A stretch of DNA of 64,000 bases from Icerya purchasi (Eukaryota; Arthropoda; Insecta; Hemiptera; Monophlebidae). Within the stretch, counting starts at the first letter, position 1. Every line of letters starts with the position of its first letter. The position numbers were made by a program, and so were the translations under genes. Under the pieces are notes generated by a model. It saw nothing but the letters and a program-made list of their open reading frames with translations. It made no database searches and was not told the DNA's origin. The stretch is taken from assembly GCA_039619475.1 (NCBI GenBank), contig CM077115.1:221015291-221079290 (forward strand), in the 5' to 3' direction. Positions 11,501 to 23,500 of this stretch are shown here, piece by piece.

Positions 11501-14500
11501 ATTGTAATACTGTTTCACATTGTTTATATACATTTTTTATTTGTATGAATAAAGTGTTTTGGAAAATTACCTGGTAGAAGATCTGCCAATGTAATTCCTC
11601 GAGCAGAAATAACTTCCACAGCTAGTTGACCTTTTGTAATGGTTAAGCTTAGGTTCAGTTCAATGTTTGTATCTGAAATTTCAATTTGATAGAACATATT
11701 ATATTTTTATTTTTCGATGCATTTTTAACAATTATAATTATAAACAAATATATAATTTTTATTCAATAAATTCTGCGTGAACTATCTATTGGAAAATTTA
11801 TGTAAAATTAAAATGGGAATAATGTCATTAAGAGCTAACATTTTATCGATTTAGTTTTGATTTATTATTTGCAATATTTTTTACTTTTTTCATTTATTTA
11901 ATAATTTTTATACGTACCTTTTTGTTCGAAACAGAGGATATTTTAAATAATAGGAGTACTGTATATTGTGCAGGAGAACTGATCTTACATTATAGTCACA
12001 GCAGTACAAGGAGTCGGACTCTCCTTATAATAAGTCTTCTACAGTACTAAATTATACAGAAATACAAGTCCCACACCAGTACTAAAACTGTACAAGAGAC
12101 TGTTCCCACTAACAACCATACACAATATGGCCTGTAAAATATTAATTATGCAGAAAACCCACTATTGAACCAGCATCAAATCAGTCAAAGAAACCACCCT
12201 GCCCTAAAATTAAAACCCCTTGGAATGCAGGAAATCCAATATCACACAAGCGTCACATCAGTAAGGAGCTGACATTCTCATACTGGAGTTCTAGAATACT
12301 AGCGTATACAGAAACAAGAATCTCCCAATATTTTCTCAGCGTTACAAGGAACTATCCTACCCTTACAATGGAGCATTTGAAGTACTAAATTATATAGGAT
12401 TCTCAGTCTCATACCAAGAAACCGGTACAAGGAACTATCTTACTAAATTGACTTGTCTAGGCTATTAAAGTGTACGAGTTGAAATTTATATAACACTGCA
12501 CTTGAGACGACAATGAAATTTAGACTAGCCCCTAATAATTCGCATACTTTCTCTGTACAATATATGCTTACTTAATATAAGAAGAATTATAACCACATCT
12601 GTTCTACCAACAAACTTCCTTATACTAACCTTCTTCCTTTACGCCTAAATATATTCGATCAACAGTTCTAGCACTCAACAGCAGTAGGGATTAGAGGTGC
12701 TATTATGTTGATATGTTTAAGTTTTTAACAATGAATCTGTTAGTAACTAACCAAGCTTAACACTTTTCTACTGTATACTAAAACCTTTGTTTATGTGTGT
12801 ATGCTTTTGAGGATGTTCTTTGTTGCACCTATAACTAATTATTGCTAATAATTTACTATCCCTATATTTCTGCGTTTCTCACGTTTGTTCAAATGAATAC
12901 GTTTCTGAGAATGGCTTTGATTTGATGACTAATCCAAAATAACCTCACTAATAACCTTTACTAGGAGTGTTTCAGCATTATAAATTTTGGCAGATATTTT
13001 ACATACACTTAGCCGAAATAACCGCAGTATCAACCTTTGTGAAGGACATATGTTTGGAAATTGTCCAACTGGTAACTAAATATCAAAGGTAATTAAGGGA
13101 TACATGCCAACTCGTAACCGAAAATAATCAGGTAATTTCTAACACACATCACCGACGACGGTGTGTTTATTTCTCCGCATCGGTGCTTCTCAACGTTTCT
13201 TTTATCATGCTCCGGCTACGAGCCGGTAAACGGGAACCAGTATTAATTAAAACAAATAACAAAACCAACGCGACAAAAGTAATTTGATAATTGAATAGCA
13301 CATATTATTGCCCAGCAGCGACATTTTATCGTATACTAAATTTCTTACGATCGCATTAAACTGTTGAAAAAATCACACTCCACTATGATCTTTGTTGTTT
13401 TCTTATTTAACAGATTATTAATTAATGGTTTGTTATTTTATTTTTCTTCGTCGAACTCGGCGTTAAGTCATTTTGTTTCATACAAATATTTTACTGACAA
13501 ATAATCCACAGGTATTTATCGTTAACTAGTGCAATTTTATCATTCAGAAATTATAAACTTTTGCATTCATTTCGAAAATTGGGTCTTCATTCGAAAATGG
13601 AAAACTCTTTTCAATCGTTCCGAAACCGGATGCTAAACGCGCTCTCTGTTCTAAAAAAATACTGATGAGAATAGATCCGCATAGATTTCTTTACTATTCT
13701 TCGAAAAAAGGTGAAAAGGAACAATTGAAATCACAATAAATGTGTTTTAACATTTCTTCGTTAAAAATTTATATAGGGATAGTTTGAAAATACTACGAAA
13801 ATAGATATAACTTTCATTGTGTGAAATTCAAATGGTTTTTTCGTTTTTATTTTCGTTCTCAATTATGTAAGTGAAATAGCAGTGATGATGCGGCGTTAAT
13901 AATTTAACATTTTCCTTTGTAAGTGAATAATAATTCGTATTTATTGACACAGAGCTCAGTGAAATTCGATATCTCCAGTTCGGTACTTATTAAGAGTTTT
14001 TAGAACAAGAGTTTACACGTTGCCTAGCCGGTCCGCTATAGGATAAAGAAAATGTTGAGAAACATACTGGCGTCGAAATTATTCATTTTTATAAGATTTA
14101 ATGGTATCTTGGCGGTCGGCTATTAATTACCAGTTGACCAGTGTCGCTTACGGTTACGAGTTGGCTAATTACTCGAAGACGCATTTTCGTACGTATCCTA
14201 AAGTAGTTACGAGTTGGCGTCCGCCCATTTGTTTCAGCATCTAGATTTTTGGGAATATTTCGTATACATTTAACAAAAATAGCTACATTACTAACCTTTC
14301 ACAGGCCTTGTTCTCGTTTATGTCTTTTTAATAAGGTACTCTGAGCGTAAGTAACGAGAATGAGATGTTTGTTGCTAACCTTTACTGAGCTGTCTCTTCT
14401 AGTAGTATGTTTTGTATGATTGTGTTTGATTTGTATCTTATCAAAATGAATTAGCCTATTAATCTGCATTATTACACAACTGTTTTAGTTACTACATGTA

Positions 14501-17500
14501 TGAGGAATATGTTTTACCTTTGACAGATAACATGTTCTGATTCTACTTATTTAACCTAGCATGTTTCTAAGAAACTTTTAAACGATGAGGAACCAAAACC
14601 TATCATTGCAGTATCAGTGCAGAGCTGATACTCTTTAGGTATGTATAATGTAGTATATACATGTGTGTAGCATAGTGATATGCACGTGGTGTGCTGTTAA
14701 TGATAGCAGTGATAACAAGGAATGATCAGATATGTGTAAACACATGGCTGTTTTTGTATGTATGTATACGTGTGTGTATGAGTGTATAGTATGGTATGAT
14801 AAGCAAATATTAACTAATTTTCAAACTAAGTCAGACATAGTAAAGTGTGGATATACACTGTTTGCCACCTCCGCATTTTCTGTCTATCATTCAACCCACA
14901 ATTATTTACCGAATAAATTGTTGTCCACATACATTCACTATAACATTTTCACAGCTAGTTTTTATGATGCTCTATGATCAAACGTACATAGCTGTAAACG
15001 TGCACTCCTCATCAGCATTATTTTTTGAAAGCAAATCTTAAATTAATACATAGTAAACAAAGGGTATGGTATAAGAAGTGCGATAGTGCAGCACAGGTTG
15101 ATAATTTGGAGTAATTATTGTATTGTTATAATGGAATACGTGCACAAGTACATGCCTAGAAACACAAAATACTGGATCCTAGTCGACTGGTATCCCAGGA
15201 CGTACATTTCTTATCTTATTTTATTGTCTAATTCGGTATAGTACAATAGAAATTAAAAGCTAAAAAATTATGCTCACACTACAGGCTGAATAAAAACGAC
15301 AATTATTTTAAAAAACATGAAATTGTAGATATTTGTAAATTCGTTGCTTAATTGTCCGCTTTTACATTAGTAATGTTTTTTTGTTTTTTTTTTAATAATA
15401 TATAATACTGGCAAATCACTATTTACTAGGCGGCATTAAGCTTCCACTAGGTTGCATTACTATTATCTATCTTACGCTTTATTTTAGGCTTTGTTCAAAA
15501 AATTTACTAACAGAATTCCGTTCTTTTCCACGTTCTATTATTGTCGCTATTATTCGCCTACACTTCAATCACACTCTATTGCCCGCTTCCCGTTTTCGTC
15601 TCTCTTTGGTTTCCTTTTCTTAGTGTCCCCTACATCCTAATGAAGCAGTTGTTTGTGATGGTAATCACATTTTCTTTGAGTGTTCTACTCTTTCTGCGGA
15701 ACGCTCTTCCCTTTATTTACTCCTTTTGTAGTCAATGCTTCCTGCTCCCTACTGTGCTTCCTATATTCTGTCTATTCCGTCTCAGTCTGCAGTTCGTGCC
15801 ATTGGTTCCTTTATTTCTGCCATTTCCGATCGAATCAAGTTTTAATTAGTTAACTCTTCTTCCTATTGTTTCTATGTAAGGTCCCTGGTTGACGATCCCC
15901 CCCCCCCACCAAAAAAAAAAAAAAAAAAAGTAATAGATGTTGGTGTCAGTAGGTTATGCAGTTTATTTGGTGTATAAAATATATTTAAGAATAGTGTAGA
16001 AAAAATCTAACTATAATGTAAATTTGCTGACGGTTAAACTGATGTATAATCGCCTTTAGTATAGCATTAGTTTGATGTGTAGGGGAGACTGGGGACAATT
16101 GAAACTCTCCAAAATAATACTACCAGTATTTTTTTTACTCGTGTGAACACTGATATGAATTGTTTCGAACATATAGTTTGCAATTACTACTCGTTCATTG
16201 ACTAAAACCGGCAGTAACCACGCGTAGGATAGTTAAAAGAGTTTAGCGCTGTGTTTGAAAAATTTTGTACTGCGATCATAATTGTGATACACCGAGAAAT
16301 AAGATAAATATCCGATTTTTAAAATATGTGTTATATATTTTAATGTTTTATCTGTTGGTAGTGCTATTAGTTTTTGTAAAAATTTTAGTCAATTTAGAGA
16401 ATATGATGATCTTATTAAATTACCTACCATGGGGACAATTAAAACAGTAAATGAAAGTATAAAATTATACGTTATGTGTTCTTCAACTCTTTTCCCTTAT
16501 TTCCCCACATAGTTCGTTTCTGAATTAGTTAATTTTTGCGATCGTAAGAGAAATTGTTCCACGTAAATGGTATTGTTTATAAAAACAATTGACAAAAAAG
16601 TTATTAGATAGTATAAAAACTATAAAAAGGTAATTTTAAATGGGAAGCCAAAAAGTTGCAACATCATTTAAAATCTAGTAAATCGAATTTTGATTTTTAA
16701 ATCATCATGGCCATGAAAATTTATGTAAGGGCGAGTTTTGTGTGACTCGACATAAAATAAATATGAAGTATAAGAAAAAACTAACATGAATACGGAAAAC
16801 AAATTATGATTCATAACCTATATCTAAATATGCAGAAGCATATAGGGAAATGGTTGACAACAATCTCTCTATACGATCTCCTGCATAAAAATTAGATTTG
16901 AATGATGTCTCATTGAGTAAATATGTTATAAAACAAAAAAAAGCAACTGAAAAACGATCTGTGACTCCCGTAACCATGGGTTACCGATGCGTAAAACGTC
17001 TATTCAACCCAGAGCAGGAAAAAATTTTTGCTGCATATATTATTAGGACGGCTAATGTATTTTATGTATTATTGTCCAAAGAAATACGAAAGCTGGCATA
17101 TGAAATGTCCATAAAGTATTCAATTAATATGCCAGAAACTTGTATTATAAATCGCCTAGCAGGAGTAGACTGGTTTAATGGTTTCATGAAACGTAATTCG
17201 AAGCTTTCAATTCGTTGTGCTGAAGCTACAAGTCTGTCGAGAGCTACGGGTTTTAATGCTAACAATGTCAAACTATTTTTTGATAACTTAATGGAAGTTA
17301 TGGGTCAAAACTAGCTTGAAACAAAAGATATTTATAATATTGATGAAACCGACGTAACAACTGTCTTAGTCGTTCGATTATTTCCTCTATAGTTCGTCTG
17401 CGGTTCAATCATAGTCTGCTTCCGGCTTCTCTTTTCCGCTTTTCTCTTGTTCAATCACCTTTATGTCCTTTTGACCCTCCAGAGCTCAATTATACCAGCG

Positions 17501-20500
17501 ATGCGAATCACGTCTTGTTCAAATGCCCCTTTATTTCCTCCGAACATGCTACCCTGTAATCTAATCTTCTGCGCCTTGGCCTTCCAAATCCTTATACTGC
17601 CCATGCCATTCTTGCATTTCCCTCTCTCGATATAATTCCTTTGTTAGCCTTCTTTATCTCCTCAATTTCTAATCTTTTCCTTATATAATGGACAATTTTC
17701 TATGTTGGATAAGTTTCACTGTTGCCGTGCCCAAAGAAAAAAAAAAAAATCTGCTTCGTTTGTTTGGAACCTTATGGTTCAAGCCGACCTAAAGAAAAAT
17801 GGGTCCAATGCATAGAATGTCGCAAATGGTCGCACGAGGAGTGCGACAAGAATTATCCTACATATGCCATAATTGCCTTTTTGAATAATTCATAAAGTAA
17901 TTCAAATTATTTAAGCAATTCTTATTTTTCATTAATAAATATTTACTTTTTATTTTGATATAGTGATTTAATGTTTTATTATTATTTTAATGTAAAAGGG
18001 GGTATCAGTTAATTTTTATCGTTTATAATATGTAAGAAATAAATATTTCAAATAGTTGCCTATTATTCATCACTGTTGTTTCAATTGTCCGTGGATTCTG
18101 TTTCAACCGTCCCCCTACCAGGGACAATTGAAACATTTAAAGTATTATCAGTTTTTTTCCGATATTTTTTGACTATATGGGAATAAGACAAATATGTAAA
18201 TATATTTACAAACCTTACACATTGTGCAAGCAATATACTATAAATTAATTTAAAAAATAAATATAGGTTGCCTGTAAAAAAAAAAATATATGAAAATTGT
18301 TTCAATTGTCCCCAGTCTCCCCTATGGCACGTAATTCATTCGGTAAAGTGTAATGAATTTTAGATCGAATAAACATTTAATTATGTATAACATTGCACTG
18401 AAAATAATACGATTTTATTTGTTAGGTTTTACATCGTACTTTTACACAATGCTAAAATGTAACTGAAAACGTTTGATGCATATAATTCTATCAGAATGGC
18501 TCTCGAGTTGAAAGACGAAAATAAAAAAAAAAACTCATAATTTCGCTTGAAATGAAAACCGAAGCTTTTTTAAGTTTTAGAGTTCATGCTAAAAAAATGG
18601 AATTAAATGTGCATTTTTTTTTTTTTTCATGCAATCTAATATATGGCACACCGATACGCTGGTATTATTCTGTTGTTTATTTATTCCTCCAAAATTTAAT
18701 CGATGTGACGTGTGGGATCTAATTGAAACTGGCAAATGGGGGGGAGGGTATTAGTGAATAGGATAGGAAAGTAATTTCATTCTAAGATTTTGTGAAATAA
18801 GCAAATGTAAGGTAACTTTAGTAAATACCAAGATAGACATCTGAGTATATTTCTGCTTTTTTTTTTTTTTTTTGAGCAAGTAAGTTTTACGCGCTACGAC
18901 GAAACAAAAAAGCTCACCGAAAATAATAAACACAAAAAGAACGAGTAAAAAAGCCTTAATTCGACTGCATGGAACGACTACCTCTCTCTCCTTATATATA
19001 CATATATCGTATGACGACACGCGGCGTGGCGTGTATTAGAATAAATGTTTTATCTTCTTCTTTATAGCGCCACACTTAATTCCTGAGCGTCGGCGACTAC
19101 CTATTCGTACATTTGAGTTGTACTGACATAGGCGTAGGTTTTTAGTATACGTGGTGGTTTGTCATTGCCTTCCACGTGACAATAAGCGATTATTTAATTT
19201 AATTTCTCGTAATACTTTTCATAACGGAAGCCAACTAGCAATTAGGCTATTGAGACGACTGTAAATTTTTTATACATACGTATATAGTCGTTACGGGGCC
19301 AACTGTTTGGGGCGCGATTTTTCGGACGTGAATCTTTCGGGCGTAGCGAACCCAGACAAAGTTATGGGCTACCTGCGGTGATTTTCAGGTATCATCCTTT
19401 GAACGTTATCATTTGTGTTAGTGGGAAACACGAGTTACCAAATTTATTTCTACATTACCCGTTCTCCACTTTCAGAAATTCCACATAAAAAATACCGCTC
19501 TTAGTTGACGATTTAGTTTTTCCACGTGTATAGCATGTTATATATACATACATATATCTAATCACAAAACACATATTTTACATCATTTTATTGCGTTATT
19601 TACTTTTTTAAAATGTTTTTTATTTTTTTGAAATAACGACTTCGGTGTGAAATATCAAAAGTAAACAAATTTTTGCGATGTAAATTTAAGAGTTCCGTTA
19701 GCATTAGTAATACAAAACGGATGAAGATGATTAACATTAATGATTGGTCAAATGTAATATCGGTTCTTTACATTTTTTTTTTTTTTTTTATGTAGAGTCA
19801 GCCATATTTAAAAAATTACAAACCACCAATTCTACGTCATAACATAACTGGATTGAATTTGTTTCGAATATATATTCGTTATATCATTACTTTTTTTCAT
19901 TTGTATCTAGCAAGTTTATTTGCGGATACGTTTATTGAAGTTTTCTGTTATCTATAATTTTAATTATATATTTAATTCCTTGACGAAGCTACCTAGGTTT
20001 CAAAGATATATCAAGAAAGATCGCGCCTAAACGATCGCTCCCGAAAGAGGACGATCCAGCCGTCACAGTTGTTAAATCAACGGTAGCGAAAATTGACTCC
20101 GACCGATATGCGAACCGAAAAGAAACAAACAGTAAAATGATTAATCTAAAAAAAGATTTGCCTTGAAGAGAATTGAATGTAGGAGTAATAACATACAGCC
20201 GCTATACTGCCCAATTTTTATACACCTTCTCGCAGCTCACGTTGCTGACAATAACCCGACAAAGGAGAGTTATTTTTATTTTTCCGTGAGCGGTTAATGT
20301 CTGTAACTTTTTTTTTTTTTTAATTTAAGGAGGAGTACTAAACCACACACTGCATGTAACTACCCTGGTTATCGCGGTGAGTGGATCCGCGTTTTAAATC
20401 AGACTCATTAGCTCGTTAGACTGAACGAAAGTCATTGTTCAAAGCGGTAGGGGTACTTGAGAGGATGTCTGCAAGTGATGTAATCTGGCCGCGCCGCAAC

Positions 20501-23500
20501 CCATTAAGAAGTGTGCATCTCAGCAAGATGTGCGAAACTGATGGGTATTCATCGATAGAACAAAATGGGCAGGTATTTGGCTTTAGAGCTTGTTTGAGGA
20601 TGTAGTCGTGGGAAAAAAACATATGTCCCGTTCTCAGGCGATTGACTGCCGAGAACACACTGCGTTCCGTTCCGACTGGAGGCCACCATGGCTGCGTCGT
20701 AGGTTTCAATTCTCTGAGAAAGGTCGATTGATGATTTCACTGTGCGAAGACTGCATTCGACAGGAAACTTCTCAAGCATAAAGGACCGTAAGCAAATAGC
20801 GGCATTGGGCATATCATGGATGACCGAGCGACCGGGTCCATCAGCTCATTCTCCGTAATTCTGGTATGACTGGGGACTCATAAAAAATACAACTCGGCAT
20901 CCTCTTCGGCTTAGATGGTATAAGGTAGCCAGAACTTCTAGGACCATTGGTGATTCAAGGTGATCCGACTGCAAAGCACGTATGGACTGCCAGGAATCAG
21001 TCACCAGTAAAATTTCGAGCGGTTCGGGTTTCAGTTCTAAATATGCCTCAAGACAAAAAACAACACAGCATACATTTCGGCTTCCGCAATCGATATAACG
21101 TTGTTCAACCGTATGCCCTCTGTGATTCCGTCTGTTTCGAAAGTGCATGCAGCTGGGACAACTTTGGACTTATTAGCTTTGGATCCATCAGTGTATGCTT
21201 TCGAAAATGTGGTTTATTTATTAATAATTCTTAGCGCCCTGTGCCTTCGCAGTGCTGGTGGGTGATTGTTATCGGTGGGGGTTGTAATAGCTTCTACCTG
21301 AAAAGAAGCCCAGGATGGAGGTAGTTTTGAATAGTCCATTCTGGGTGTCTGTAACTCGTTTACTTCTGTATGTACTTTACACATTATTCCCATTTATTCC
21401 CATTTATCTGAACTTTTTTTTTGTGTTTTCAGTAAAATATCGTTGTAAAATGTATGATGTTGCAAGTAGTTTTCCATTTATTTTAAAAGTTATTGTTTCC
21501 AGGGTTCTTATGACTACACTACTACGGTTGTTGCATATTTTTCTCATAATCAGTTTACTTTAATTGCCACGCCACACTATAAACATTTTTTAATGTTTGC
21601 AACATGTATTATCTGTATTTGTTTTTTTGTTGTTTTTTTTTTTATGTTTTTTTCTCGGTTACTTCTAAATTGTTATGGTTTAAATGTTTATTGTATTTAG
21701 AGGTGAAAAGTATTCACCGCGTAATGGAAAGTTTTCACTTATCGGAATGCTTTGTTAAACAGAGTTTACCGTCATGCTGGGTAAATATGCCCTATAATTG
21801 TTTATAATTATTATTATTGCCATTATCCTAATTATCATTTGTAAAAAATTTTCAGTTTACCAGAACTGAAATTTTTTTCTGAGATGTCAGTTGACGAACA
21901 TGTGCAACGTAAATATGTTAATTTTGGCAATATAAACTTAAGTGACATTTATGTTTTTCTTCTAGAAACAACGACCATGTTGATTTTAAAAACACCTTCT
22001 ATACATCTCTACTGTACCGCATATGGTTAAAATTGTGTACATGAAGAAACTTTATTTATTTATTTGCATGCAGTCGTCGGTTACACTTGTAAAAAAGTAA
22101 TTATACATAATAGACATAAATTAAAACCTAACAGACAGCCTGTTTCAGGTATAAACAATTCAATCAGCTTACCTTTGCCCATGGCGGTGTATCTTGGTTC
22201 TAGTTGGTATGGTCCAAGTTTTTTGTTATGCCTGTAACAATGTATATTATGTATTTAATGGTTTATAAAATTATTCCCGCATACTGTTAAATATAAAAAA
22301 TTTTTTGTTTTTTGATCGACTATTAATACTTCCGAACCGAACTGCTTGGTATTACACGCTGCTTCTCTAGGTCATAATCCACATTAAAACTAATAATTTC
22401 CTCCTAGTTATTGTTTCCCTACAATCTTAAACACAATTAGAAACCAAAAATACAACACTCGGCTATTATTAAAAATGCACTAATATTCATACCAATTGTA
22501 CCGAATGAACAGTCACGTGTCGCTATTGTATGTTTTCGGGCACATGAAGGTGCTTGGTAATGAAAGGGTCGATGGGACAGGCTTTGAAGATCGATCTCTT
22601 GTAGATTCTTAGTAAATTAGAGGAAATGAAGTTAGTGGATTCGCTAGGCCGCTCCTCTATTTTTCTAGTGATAGATTTTTAAGCTCCCTCTCAACTCACA
22701 ATATTGATCTTCGTTCCTCAGTTTCCAAAATAAAGGTTCAACCGCTGTCCTCTCCATTGAATAATCTCTTCCTGTCCGTGGTTTTCTAGATATTTCTGCT
22801 TTTTATATGTTCGACAATCTTGCCTATCTGTCATCTTCGATTTAATTATAGTCTGCTTCATGTACCATTTTCTCGTTTTCCATCTGCATATAAATTCTCT
22901 GACCTTGCAATGCGCTGTTTCATTTTTACTCTCTTTGCGATGCTAATCACGTTCTGTTCGATTTTTCAGATGAGCACTTTTTATTTCACTCTATTAAAAT
23001 TTGTTTATTTTTATTGTTTTCTTTTATTTTATTTTATTGTTCGCTCGTCAACTATATACATTAGCCCAGTGCAAGTGAAATTATTTTATATTTTCCATAT
23101 GCGGCAGCAGAATTCGAATCAGGTTTTACTTGAACAAAATACGTCTACCTAATCAACTACGCCACGGTAGATTCTTTCTTACATTCATTCATTTCTTATT
23201 CCTGAATTCGAATTATTTTTACTTATTTTGAAATGTTTAAAAATACAATTTTTTTTTTCTCCTCTTTTTTAATTCTTGGACTTGGTTCATCCAAGTTAAA
23301 AAAAAAGAAAAGAAGGGAAACAAAAAAAATTGCAATATAAACGGTAGTCATCATGCATGAGTCTGATAGAGCATCTTTAGTCCTAGTACACATTTTTCTA
23401 TTTTTTTAAAGTTTATCTATGATTTTTGCTTTTTTGAACAATTTTACCTGTTAAGATGAAACTGATATTTATGATAAGAAAAATAAACAAATAAATAGAT

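Larger units (their letters stand above)
4815..11570 (-). other. Intron between exons 12 and 13
   Basis: An intron of about 6.8 kb. It holds a (TA)n tract (5489-5564), two hairpins (5611-5685, 5958-5984), a LINE tail (6900-7210), a SINE (8045-8300) and a long inverted repeat (10802-11131). I see no recognisable coding sequence at 8300-10800. A GC-richer patch at 10540-10720 is unassigned. Confidence 0.7.
16082..18322 (+). mobile_element. pogo-type DNA transposon with TA target duplication
   Basis: Both ends carry GGGGAGACTGGGGACAATTG followed by AAAC as inverted repeats (16082-16105 and 18299-18322), flanked by TA at 16080-16081 and 18323-18324. The motif GGGACAATTGAAAC, exact or with small changes, recurs inside at about 16432, 18078, 18100 and 18121. 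Inside are the N-terminal half of a pogo-like transposase and a C-terminal zinc-finger remnant. The catalytic centre has been replaced by a LINE tail. It cannot be autonomous. Confidence 0.85.
11673..22172 (-). other. Intron between exons 11 and 12
   Basis: An intron of about 10.5 kb carrying a decayed tandem repeat (11930-12500), an inverted-repeat element (13060-14220), LINE tails (15500-15929, 17365-17750), a pogo-type element (16082-18322) and RNase H remnants (20410-21180). Nothing recognisable was seen at 14220-15480, 18325-20410 or 21260-22170 beyond homopolymers and small AT-rich frames. Confidence 0.7.

Noticed and set aside
23101..23170. Functional tRNA gene
   Set aside because: Box-like sequences are present but no complete cloverleaf or anticodon stem can be formed.
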